Source: Niebla homalea (Eukaryota > Ascomycota > Lecanoromycetes > Lecanorales > Ramalinaceae). Taken from it: a stretch of 64,000 nt of DNA. Below, piece by piece: positions 34,891 to 45,403 of the stretch. Positions within the stretch are counted from its first letter, which is position 1, and every line of letters begins with the position of its first letter. The stretch spans positions 211,216 to 275,215 of the forward strand of contig JAHGAU010000041.1 of assembly GCA_019925105.1 (NCBI GenBank). Direction: 5' to 3'. Position numbers and translations under genes: made by a program. The notes below the pieces were generated by a model. It saw only the letters and a program-made list of their open reading frames with translations, ran no database searches and was not told the DNA's origin.

Positions 34891-35449
34891 TCTGTAACGA
34901 CCAGACCAAGGAGACGCTTTATTACCTTTTCGGACTCAGTGAATGTGCTGATTGACATGAGGAATTATACGATCGTTCTGTTTTATATGCGTTTCATTCT
35001 AGAGGAGACAGTATTTCCACATCACCATCAACAGCCGGTGACATAGGAAAAGAGAGACTTTACCCCCTCACCTAACGGGAACTGATCAAGTTCCTTCAGT
35101 CGATTGCTAGATGAAGCAGAAAGAAAGCTCAATAATTTGTTGTGTTTGACCATGGGCAAGGGAAAGCTCTGATTGTTTGCCAAGCCGTCTGTAGCTAACC
35201 GACACTTCTCTTTCATTCACTAACTCATCCCACCACTTTTCTTCTCACCACCTCTTCAATTTTTCTCTAAATCACACTTGACTTGAAGCCGCGCGAAGGA
35301 CAGCCTTACGATCAGCTGCCGGGACTGCGTATCTCGCGAAAACGTTGAGAGTCATCGGCTCTTGTGTTGACAGCAAATCCCTCAAGATCGAAATTGCTGG
35401 ACAAGTTCACGCCGTCTTTAGTCCGTTCAACGTTTCCGCCGCCGCCATC
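34891..35449. promoter_or_regulatory. Promoter and leader of the CSD gene
   Basis: This 559-bp stretch lies between the NLR pseudogene and the five-CSD gene, on the same strand. The part from about 35,215 to 35,290 is CT-rich, like a fungal transcription start region. The putative leader before the ATG at 35450 contains no upstream ATG after about 35,350. Confidence 0.45.
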
Positions 35450-37504
35450 ATGTCGGACTGGAACACGGAGGCTGGTATGTCCGATTGGAATGATGGCGCC
35501 GATAGCAACACATGGCAAGAGCCAGCGGCGCCTCAGACCGAGGACGTCCAAGAAGTTGAAGAGGGTGGTCGGCAGCACGGTGTTGTCAAGGTGAGATGAT
35601 TACTTGATCCGTTTCTCTCGTTGTAAATGCCGTCATTTGATACCTTATTAGCGATGGAACGAGAAGGGCTTCGGGTTCATTGAGCCTGATGACGGACGCG
35701 CGAGGTCAGGTCAATTGCCATCACCTTCTCAGCATGCTACTGACATGCATCTCCAGCGTCTTCTGTCACGCTAGCGAATGCCCTGGTCGTGCAGCCCTGG
35801 TAGCGGGCTCGAAAGTCTCTTTCATCTTCGAAGCCGATGAGAAGGGTGGCAAAGCGAGAGAAGTTCAAATTGAAGAAGCCGCGCCTAAGGCGGATCTGGG
35901 CTCTCGTGAGAAAGGCTCAATCAAGGTACTTCACCACCAGCGTCGCCGCTAACTTGCTCGTTCTCTGTGTCTTCACTGACTCGTTTCTCGCTATAGTCAT
36001 GGAATACAGAGAAAGGGTTCGGCTTTATTGGCCGTGACTCTGGAGAGCCGGAGTAGGTCTGGCAAAAACAACCAAGCATGCTCCCTGCTGACTTGATCAT
36101 TCCTCAGTGCCTTTGTACACAAACGCGATTGTGTTGGTGTCGAATTCGCCCGAGGTCAAGCCGTCTCCTTCGTGATTGGAGAGGGTCCAAAGGGCGCGGC
36201 AGCCAAGGAAGTGCAAGCAGAAGAAGGTGGTTTCGCCCAGGAAGCCGCCCCTGACGAGGAGGAAGGAGAACGCCAGCTAGGAAAAGTCAAGGTATACGTA
36301 GCCTACACATGAGGACGACAATCATCTGTTCGAGACTTTGCTGACAGTTTACAGTCGTATAACGAGGAAAAGGGCTTTGCGTTCATTGCGCCTTGCACGG
36401 GAGGAGAAGAGTGAGCCTCAAAACTTACGCCTGGACCGGGACTTGCATATTGACGCCACTCTCCAGTCTCTTCAGTCACAAAAAGGAATTCCGTGGTATC
36501 GAGCCCCGCGTTGGACAGCCAGTCTCTTACATCGTGGAGGCAACCGAGAAAGGCGATGCGGCTAAGAAAGTACGCGAAGAGGAGAGCGTGCCCGAGCCTG
36601 TCCTCTCGGACGAGGGTCGTGAATTTGGAAAGGTCAAGGTGTGCAGCTTCATCCTTCGCTAGTCAACGCAAGTGTAGAAGTCAGTCACTGATCTCCGGGG
36701 CAGAACTTCATGTCCGAAAAGGGATTCGGGTTCATCACTTGGAAGGGTGGTGAAGAGTAAACGCCCTCACCCTCTATATCACTTCAGCACTGACCTAGTG
36801 GCGCCTGTCTAGAGCGATCGTCTTCGAAAAGGAAACTAACGGTATCCCTTTGGAAAAAGGCATGGACGTCTCCTTTAAGTGCGAAGAAGGAGCAAAAGGC
36901 CCTCTTGCAAAAGACATCCGCTTGGAAGATCCTGCTCGTGTAGCCCGCGTCACTGCCGAAGTCCATTATGGCAAAGTCGAGGTAAACATGACCATACAGC
37001 GCGACACGACTTCGCCGGACTAATACACGTGCCAGAGCTACTTCGACCCTACGGAGAAGAAACCCACCAATGGGTACGGCTTCATCATTCCATTCGAATC
37101 GCCCGGTTATGGAGCAGTCAAGAAGTAAGCCAGATCTCGTGTTTTATCAGACATTGTTGCTGACAGCCTTCAAGATACTATTTCCATATGTCCGAGCTAG
37201 AAGACCCGGACCAAAATGGGGGGATCGTAAGCCATCAATTTCCCCAGCTATCACTGCCAACCATATCAAGCCCAACCTGCTGACCTCTCAATCTACGTAG
37301 GAGCCCGACACCAACGTCTCTTTCATCGTCGCCCCTGCTCGCAAAGGCGTCCAAGCCGTCATGGTCAAGATCGCAGATCCACCCAAGAAAGAGGAAGAGC
37401 AACAAGAGGATGGAAATGATGGCGTCGTGTCGGGCTTTGGTGACTTGCAAGTCAATGACTCAACCGACACCCCGACGGATGATCCCTGGGGCTCTTCTGC
37501 TTGA
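35450..37504 (+). CDS. Five tandem cold-shock-domain RNA-binding protein
   Basis: Twelve exons (35450-35590, 35652-35704, 35757-35925, 35997-36052, 36108-36291, 36355-36410, 36467-36638, 36704-36756, 36813-36981, 37036-37124, 37175-37226, 37301-37504) give 465 residues. After an acidic start with MSDWN twice, five cold-shock domains begin at about residues 48, 122, 202, 278 and 352. RNP1 motifs are KGFGFIEP, KGFGFIGR, KGFAFIAP, KGFGFITW and NGYGFIIP; RNP2 equivalents are SVFCH, AFVHK, LFSHK, IVFEK and YYFHM. Domain 4 lacks the RNP2 histidine. Each domain is encoded by an exon pair: a phase-0 intron after GxVK/E and a phase-2 intron just before RNP2. CSDs bind single-stranded RNA or DNA, so a role in translation or mRNA stability like animal CSDE1/UNR is plausible but unproven. 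Eleven introns in 2 kb is dense for a filamentous fungus. Confidence 0.9.
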
Positions 37505-38314
37505 TCCTGAACGAGATCCATGGAGGACACAGGATTGAGTGCGCTATTACTTGAACACTAAAAATGATTGAGCTGGGGATTTGTGATTCTTCTTGAGACG
37601 ATGAGATGAAGCCAGCAATGTGGCTACGGCTTTCCATAGCAATTACACTAGAAAATCCTTTACCGCCAAACTCAATCATCCTTACCCTCATCCAACGAGA
37701 CGTACGCAGTCCAATTGGGTCTTGTCCCTCCCTTTTCCCCTCTTTACCTATATCGTATTTCCTCTCCTCATATTCGTCCTTCCCCATCGTGTTCCCTTCA
37801 TTCCACAGATTCTTCAATTCTGTATGTATGCGCCCAGAATGATGAGCTTGCCGTATAAATCGAGAAAGCGGGGAAAGGCCAATCCACTGTGTCTCTTATG
37901 CGCAAAATACTGGGGAATTTTTGGCGCCAAAGGCACATCATCCTCGGAGGGCTTTTTCTTTGGTCCGTCGATGCAATACGACCCTTAAGATTTGAGTTCG
38001 TCATGGAACATTTCTTCTTTTCCACGATTTCGATGAATGCGTGATGGTATCCCAAAATGTTCTCAATACGAGATGTGGAGTCATCATTTTGGAGGTCAAT
38101 TAGAATATATTCTAGGGGCGGCTTGGGTGTATTCAACCCCTAATTGACCTGAGAGAATGCTGCCTATCTTGGCGCCAAGGTCTTCCAGCTCATTCTGCAC
38201 ATGGCAGATTGCAGCGATCTGAGAATTGACGAACGTAGCTTCTAGCACCTCAAATTGGCAATGCATCTGAGTGGCATCTAGATAAGTCTCTATATAACAC
38301 TCTTCAACACCATC
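37505..38314. other. Intergenic with a 10-bp hairpin
   Basis: About 810 bp. It contains AGGTCAATTA (38093-38102) and its exact inverse TAATTGACCT (38141-38150), and the palindrome TTGGCGCCAA twice (near 37,920 and 38,169). CTATATAACA near 38,291 may be the TATA box of the next gene. Confidence 0.5.
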
Positions 38315-38809
38315 ATGGCACTCATAACCCCCAAATCTCCTCCGGCGAGCCCTCCGCCTTCATCCCCTCAGCTCACTCGCTCCACCCCGCCACCAGCAGC
38401 ACCACTACCTCCCACGAACCACCAGCCAGCCCCGATGAGCCCGCCTAAGCGCTACATCCAGTCTCCTTCTAACCAACTCGTCTCCCCTTCCCCGTTCCCA
38501 TATCATCCGCCTTCACTCATCCCTCCCGCCCTTGTCGCCGCCTTCCCCGCCGGCTCGCCCCTAACACCCTCAACGCGCACGCACTCCCAGACCGTCGCGT
38601 TCGAGGATCGCAAGAATGAGATTTTATCAACAATGAGCTCCATGGACATGGAGAGACGGTATGCGGAGGTCGCACAGGAGGTGGTGGAGGCATTGGAAGC
38701 GAGGGAGGAGAAAGATCGAGAGATCAGCGTTGAGGTGGAGAAGCTGGTGATGGAGCGGGAGCTGGAGGTGAAGGTGTTCAAGAAGGCGAGAGAGGGTCGG
38801 GAGGCATGA
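38315..38809 (+). CDS. Hypothetical Pro-rich, coiled-coil protein
   Basis: A single exon of 164 residues preceded by a TATA-like CTATATAACA about 25 bp upstream. Residues 1-90 are rich in Pro, Ser and Thr, with several SPP/TPP sites that could be phosphorylated by proline-directed kinases. Residues about 95-164 form a strongly charged helix, probably a coiled coil (VVEALEAREEKDREISVEVEK continues the pattern). I recognise no family. The clean change from disorder to helix, the TATA box and the fungal-style composition favour a real gene. Confidence 0.55.
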   Translation: MALITPKSPPASPPPSSPQLTRSTPPPAAPLPPTNHQPAPMSPPKRYIQSPSNQLVSPSPFPYHPPSLIPPALVAAFPAGSPLTPSTRTHSQTVAFEDRKNEILSTMSSMDMERRYAEVAQEVVEALEAREEKDREISVEVEKLVMERELEVKVFKKAREGREA

Positions 38810-39419
38810 TGCATAGAACGTAAGCCCAAGGTCTGGAAGCGTCCTGGGGCTGATATCGACGGGAAATTGCGGAGAGTAAATCGAGGAACAGGAATGTTTG
38901 AGCATGACTCGAGGCATATCTATGTGGCAAATTTCCGCCCTCAGGCTCGTGTAAGGTGGCTGCCGTATCATGAGCCGATACAAAATTGCGGGCAACGCCG
39001 TAGGTGAAGTTGCTTCAACTCAAGTTGGAGGGCTCAGGCAAATGGCGTTCGGAGCGCGCTCCTCCTGCCGAATAACCTAACAAATACAGAGCAGATGAAT
39101 CAGAAATGCTCGGGAGAATAATAAGCTTGGCTCAGTCGAGCTTGCTGTTCTAGACTGGCCGGATATGCTAGAAGTCTCTCAGGCCTGGGGTTAGGCAGGG
39201 TATTGCGCCAGCGACCCGCTGAGAGAGTGAATGAATTCTTACAGTAGGTGAATCATACGTGAAAAGCGTCTAGAGTAGTACAACAAGGTGATGTCATTCG
39301 ATAGGGCAACGGCATGGCGGCTCATGACACATGCTCACGCGGTCCAAGGTCAAATACAGAATTTTGTGCATTTCTGTACAACCTGCTCCTCTTCCACCCT
39401 GATTGAACTGTTTCTCCCT
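38810..39419. other. Intergenic
   Basis: About 610 bp with no recognisable feature. The reading frame of the next gene stays open upstream to an ATG at 39288, so a 44-residue longer N terminus for that gene is possible. Confidence 0.45.
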
Positions 39420-40477
39420 ATGAATATGCCTAACTCCAGCGCCAGTACTAGCCCGAGCAAGAACAGACGCATGGACTTACACTCAGTCGGCAAGGGCATT
39501 ATCAGGGCCACCAACAACGGAACCCTTGGCTGTGAGAACACTGATGGGTCGACCTATTACCACAACGGCCAGAATTATGGAACCTACCAGCATCTGGCCC
39601 CTGCAAGATCTTGGGGAAGGGATCCAGATCAAAAGGAGGACAATCGTCTGCGAATGCAATTTGGCGGCGATAAGGATGAGAGGGCATTAGCTTTCAATGT
39701 GCGCTATCAAGTTGACAATTTCACGCCGGCTAAACAGTCATACCCTAGTAGGTTTCTCCCATAAATCTCCCTGATCAAAGATTGTTCTCTAATTGCAATT
39801 CAGGCTCAAGCTACGGCTACGATGGTAATGATTCAGAACCTGATGCGATGGCCCCACCGTAAGTATGCACCTCTCCGGAAAGATATGACCCTGACCGCAC
39901 TGAAAGCTACTCTGGACGTGACCAAAAGCCTCCCACATCACTGCCGCAAATGCAGACAGCACGGCGGGGTAGACCAAAGCAGACTCCTAAAAGACGCGTG
40001 TACGCTCATCTGGGAGGAGGTGCTGCGCTGAGCACATATCCCATAGGCATCGTGCAAACACCAATGCCAACGGCACGGCGTAGCACAATCTCGCAGAGCC
40101 CAGGGGGTCGTGGTAGAGGAGCGTCAGCATCCCAGCCTCCAGCTCTGTTCACCTACTCCAACCCATGGGCCCCGAAAATGAGCCAAAGACCTTTACAGCC
40201 GGCGGCCACCGCACCGACGGACCCAGCCGGGCAGAAGTGCTCCCAATGCCAAGTCCCCGGCCACGACAGCAGGGACTGCCCTTTGAACCGTTTCGGGCTG
40301 GGCAAGTCCGCTGGAATCTCACAAGGCCTACCTCAGCAGGGCTTTCGGGGATTGAGCGAAAGGACCACGACCTCTAGCAAAATGACGACAATGCACTCGA
40401 CGCCAACTGGAGTGTTGCATGGGCGAATCTCCAAGCCCAAGGCCACACAGAAGAAAACGGCGGTGGACAAGAAATGA
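39420..40477 (+). CDS. CCHC zinc-knuckle protein, otherwise unknown
   Basis: Exons 39420-39747, 39804-39858 and 39907-40477 give 317 residues; the introns (56 and 48 nt) keep frame, and the second contains CTGAC. Starting at the upstream ATG 39288 would give 361 residues; MNMPNSSAS is preferred because residues before it look like untranslated sequence. The first third is polar (GTLGCENTDGSTYYHNGQNYG). The middle is basic and Arg/Gly/Ser-rich, including ARRGRPKQTPKRR and GGRGRGASASQ. At about residue 240 is one zinc knuckle, CSQCQVPGHDSRDC (CX2CX4HX4C), a fold that binds single-stranded nucleic acid. The tail is Thr/Ser/Lys-rich. Knuckles also occur in retroelement Gag, but no Pol remnants adjoin it. 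The role is unknown. Confidence 0.6.
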
Positions 40478-42572
40478 GCGTCAGTCTTGCAGGAATGGCG
40501 AGGATTGTGATCGATTTGTTGACCTCGTGTGCACTTGCCTACATGTCGTTTCTTTCTCCCTCTAACGAGCTTGATATGTGGAAGGAACAGACTCGGATGG
40601 AAAGCCTTTACGGGTGCCCGATAAGAATGTCGAGATGGCTTGAGCGGAAAGTACTAGCAATCTGGCACGGCAATATTTGCATTACAGCTCTACAGCGAGG
40701 CTTTAGGCTCTCGGCGGAGCTCATCAAATTGCTCTATCACTACAAGAACATATGACATTATCTCCATCGCTCCCCTCGCTTCTACAGCCTGCTCTATCTA
40801 GATCACTCACTCAATCTCTGTCCACCAAAGAACAACATCAAGATAGCGACCTGCCCTCAATCATGTCGCTTGAACCAGTCCAGTAACCTTCCAGCCTCTA
40901 GGCGCGTTTCCCCCCTAGCATGACTCCAGTTCAAAGCTGTCCTCATCACCAACCCCTCCATGAACATCACAAGGGATCCATCTACCTACGCTACAGAAGC
41001 TTTGCGAGCGAGCAAATTATGTATCCCACCACATCAATACGTCAACCCCCCCCCCCCGGGGGCCTTTGACTCTATTCCACCTTCTCAAAAACCCCTTCAA
41101 CGCCCTCCGAATACCCCTCCCTCATTGTTGTCGTATTCCCAATGTCAGCGCCACTCACTTACTCCCTTCCCTATCTGCGATCCACCCATTTAAACCACAA
41201 GTCTCCTTCCCCCCGGTCTGATCACCCTCGTCCCATCCCTACCAACACTGAAGCAGAACATCCCCTCCCCTCTACCATCACGTACCCACCCCAGGTTTTC
41301 ACTAACACAGCTGTCTTACCCGCACCAAACCCCCAAAGAAACCCCAACCCCATGAATCAAAGGCACCACCACCACCACCTTCCCTATTCCCCCTCCCACA
41401 TTCACTCAGCCACGCCAGAAAAACAGCCACGCCAGAAAAACTCGTTACCTTCATTCCTCCCCTCGCAATCTTAAAAGTGTCAACAAAAACCGCAAAGGAA
41501 AAACAAAAAAAAGAAAAGAAAGAAACAAAGAAAGCTCAACCAGATATTATCGTGCTGATGGCATGGCTGCTTACTTGCCTCCTTCCTTCTTATCTTACTT
41601 CCTCATCCACAGTCTAGCATACCTAGCCAAACCGTGTCGATGTGCGCTATCCCATCCCCCCGTCCCGAGCGTTCGCCCGAAACATTGGTGGACTAGGTAG
41701 TATCCCAGTCCACATATATACGTATCTATGCATCCCTGATACGCAGTAAACAAACCTATGCATATCCAAACACTTAAACGACATGGTGTTGGTTCTTTGG
41801 GGGCTGGCAACAAAGGGCTGAACTATCTACCTGCATACATACACACAGCAGCAGACGTTCCTATACCGGTAGGAGAACTCGTAGTGGATTGCATACAGAG
41901 CATCATCACCAGCACGTGCGTAGCTTCGACGGCCGCCCAACAAAAACGGGTTATAGCTATCTATCTATCTATCAACCGAGGGAAGAAGCGCCAAGTTTCA
42001 GACCAGGGAGGATAGGCTAGACGAGCAGCTCGGCACCTTTTTTGACCCCATCTCATCATTTCAGCAATTTAGCTGGGAACACACTCACGGGGGTTCGGAC
42101 TGGATGGCGGACCTTGATGAGCTCGGTGCGGGATGATGCTCTGGATGGACTGAAGAAAGTACGAGGTGAAGAGAGTGGTGGTGGTGTGGATCCCACATGC
42201 CTTCGCACGAGATAATGTCAGTGCTTTCTTGTTGTGGAGCCAGCACCGCAGGGGGGAGAGTCCATATGTGCAGGGCATTGCGGGAGACAGGGACATGGAT
42301 TGCACAAGAGGGGATCGGATGTTCGGGGTGCAGCGAATCGGGAGTTGTCCTTACCAAGGCATGATGAGTCGAAGATATTTCCCATCGGGTAATGACTGAC
42401 AAGGTGTAGAGATATTCACCACAATTGAAAATCGAACGTACGATGAATATTTGTCATTGAGTCATGACCTGTAAAGTGTACAGCGAGTTACTGCAGCCAA
42501 AAATCAATAGCCGGCCTTTCCATATCAAGACACACTTCAAACTTGATATGTCTCTCTTTCTCATCCTCAGCC
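40478..42572. other. Gene-free pyrimidine-rich region
   Basis: About 2.1 kb. It contains a run of about 12 C followed by five G (41046-41062), C-rich low complexity to 41,470, an A-rich stretch near 41,500 and CTAT repeats near 41,960. Open frames are low-complexity artefacts. Confidence 0.6.
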
Positions 42573-44328
42573 TCACTGGAGAGACAGACCGATTGGGAAA
42601 TCATCACACTCATTTGGGCTCCAATTTCGCAGAGCCACCGCGATCACATCCTTCTTCACCTTCCTTCTCTGCTCCAGCACCTTGTCTCCCTTGGCCTGAT
42701 AATACGTGACCGCCCCCGTAAATAGCCCAGCTCTTCCTCCTCCCTCGTGTCGTTCATCTTCATTATCGACAAGACCTGGGGCAGCTGGTGCGTTCTTAAG
42801 ATCCACCAGGTGATAAGCTCCCTCCAGTGTCCTCGGACTTGGCGACTTGGGTTTTGTCGTGCATTGTGGCTGAGGAGGAGGAACAGTGGTCTGATCCAAG
42901 ACACTGGCTTCGTTGGTGTCGAAGGAGCTCTCCACACGCAAAGCTAGATCCATCATCATAACTCTGCTGACCGCGGAGGCTCCCTTTGGATCATTGTGTT
43001 TTCTTCCTTGGAGAATTCCGTTGATGATGGTTTCGGTCAAATAAGGATTCCAAATGGCTGCAATGTTTGACTTACGGGTTCGATCCACAAGGCCTTCTCG
43101 AGGCCATACATGGTCAAGGTCTGAAAGACCGTCGGGATACTCCGTGCGCGAAAAAGCAAATAGTCGAGTTGTGGTGGAAACTCGGAAAGGGTGAAAGCGG
43201 TAGCCATTTGCCCATTGCTTGTTGGAAACGGGTTTCATACGCCCAGACTGCCCGAATGAGCGTTCACAAGCCTTGTCGTAAAATTGAAGCTTGGGAATCA
43301 CAAGCGTGTCAATGTAGGCATTGTCGGGGGTGATGAACGCCGAAGTCAAACAAGAAAGAAGAGACGTGCATTGCTTCAAAGCAAGCTTGTCCGAACACGA
43401 CTTCGATCCGGTCTGTGGACTGTCTGGTCGAGCTGTTCTAGATAATCAACGTTCGTCGTAAAAAGACGCTTTTTGGAGCCCACAGGCCACTTGCACAGAA
43501 TGACATCTCTTACCTGGCTTGCGTCGAACAATACCTAGCTGGGAGAAATTCGATCTTCCTTGAAGCTCTGCCTGGTGCACTGTAGCCGTACTCGCCGCAC
43601 CATCCGATGGCCAAGGGGTGTCGTCCTCTTGCCGGCTCATAACAAGCTCCATACTGGCGTCTCCACAGGGCACTTCTGAGCAGTACATGAAGATCCTTAT
43701 GTCCTCTCGAAGTTTGAATGGTGGCTGCCAATTGTCATTTCGTTCGGATAAAGCCTCAGTGCAAGGGTCACGCCAAGAAATGATGTCCGATTCATATTGA
43801 ATAGACTCGGATTTCTCGGTGCTGTTTTGGGTCCGATGACTCGACATCTTCAAGATTTCATCCATGAGATATCGATTGAAGGTGCGAATGGCGAGGGTTT
43901 CGGCGTGAGAGTCGTGTAAGCGAAACCCTTTCGCTTCAGCAACTTTTTCGCGAGAGATGCATTTCGTCCCTGTGCTGCAGAACGGCTGTCAGGTCCCAGT
44001 AACACGAAGCTTCAAGAAATCCTCCTTTCGGACCGTCGAGACACATTTCTTATGTTTTAGGACTTCGAACAACAGGAAGAACGACTTACGCTAAAGCCAC
44101 ACACTGGACAGAATCATCGGCTATGGTTCACTCTTGTCGTTAGACTAGTCCCGCTCTCTCATAAGGAAGAGGCATCCTACGTCGCACAATCGCTATCCCA
44201 GACAGCACAGTCCATTCCTTGACGTCCTTCTCCTTCTCATCAATATCATACCGTGCTGGCTTACATTTATTCGGCAGACTGTTGAAATGCTCGAGAATGA
44301 CATCGACCACGCTGTTCTCGACCGACAT
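42573..44328 (-). CDS. TAD1: tRNA-specific adenosine-37 deaminase Tad1
   Basis: Four exons (44328-44181, 44120-44090, 43974-43514, 43432-42573) give exactly 499 residues. Tad1 deaminates A37 to inosine in tRNA-Ala. The ADAR-type deaminase domain carries zinc ligand and proton-shuttle residues in DSHAETLAIR (His83, Glu85), VPCGDAS (Cys163) and KSCSDKLALKQC (Cys226). Supporting blocks are EWTVLSGIAIV, CVALATGTKC, IVRRKP and SSLTSAFI-like LTSAFITPDNAYIDTLVIP. Exon 2 is a 31-nt microexon. The last intron uses the acceptor at 43433-43434 rather than the earlier TAG because only that keeps frame. The start at 44328 was chosen because family members begin just before the helix DVILEHFNSLP; an in-frame ATG at 44430 would add 34 residues. 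The C-terminal 150 residues are Pro/Lys-rich and probably variable. Confidence 0.9.
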
Positions 44329-45403
44329 TCGGCTAGGGACCCATGTTCTGTTCCCTTTGTCATCATAATGGTATGAGCCTTCAGAACCACTGAATCTATT
44401 ATCGCGGAAGTGATTTATGCCGGCCAACATTTGTTGAAAGAATCTGTTCTAATATGCAAAGAAACGCAGTATGAAATAGTGACAACGGTAGGAGACGGAA
44501 GAGCTATATCATGCGAAGAGAACAGTGAGAAGGTACAGGATGCTCCTTCCATTGTTGATCTCTGCTGTCCTCAGCAATGGGCAAATCATCTTTGTCCACC
44601 TACCTGCACTAAGTAGTCGTCCAGTCTGTCCACAATGTCCCTTTGGCAATACTTCTAAACCCCAGTATGTCTACACGTGGTATTGCATCATACACATTTT
44701 CTACAGACTTTTTGTCTCTATAAGCACAGAAAGATGGCGGAAACATGACGCTTAGGAGCTCATGCGACATGGTCGGACGGATTTAGCGCTTCGAGGTGGC
44801 TTGTCAATCCTTGGCACTTAAAATTGTACGCACCGCCCTCTGGCTCCCGAGGCAAAATTAATTGCAACGCGGGCAACCTCACGGTATCCGTGAAATGAGA
44901 AGTGTTTGGCGAATGAAAAAAAAACCTTTGGTATAAAAATGCATTTAATACCAAAGGCTTTTGTATCCGAGCTCTTGGTCGAGGTGTAGTGATGATTGGA
45001 GTTACTTGATCTTAGCGCGCACACGTTGCAATTATTTTTCGGGAGTCAGGTGGCCTCTGGTAACACCATAAGCAACGCGTTAATCTTGGAGCTCTTAGCT
45101 GGAATAAGTATAGATAGGCACATAGAGGAATCAATTTTAAAACTTACTCGTAAGCCGGATTTTTCCTAACACCATTGATTACCACTTTGGAATGTTCTAT
45201 GGATGAAACTTATAGAATCATGTGCGACCGAAAACTTGAGTGCCAAGTATTGACGAGCAGCCTCGAAGCGCTAAATAAACTAGTCTCGAGCAATCCAAAT
45301 CCTTAGTCTCTTCAGACGCGTCAATATCTTTTCCAACCGCGTCCACTGGTACGATGATGATATCCAGCAACTGAATAGACCTTGATCCCCCAAGTCCACA
45401 GTC
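44329..45403. promoter_or_regulatory. Intergenic between divergent TAD1 and NSE3-like genes
   Basis: About 1.07 kb of shared promoter space. CCTTTGGTAT (44925-44934) and ATACCAAAGG (44948-44957) make a perfect 10-bp hairpin with a 13-base AT loop. No gene recognised. Confidence 0.5.

Noticed and set aside
39420..40477. CCHC protein as a retrotransposon Gag
   Set aside because: Two ordinary introns, no adjoining protease, RT or LTR sequence, and no RIP decay argue for a host gene, although domesticated origin cannot be excluded.
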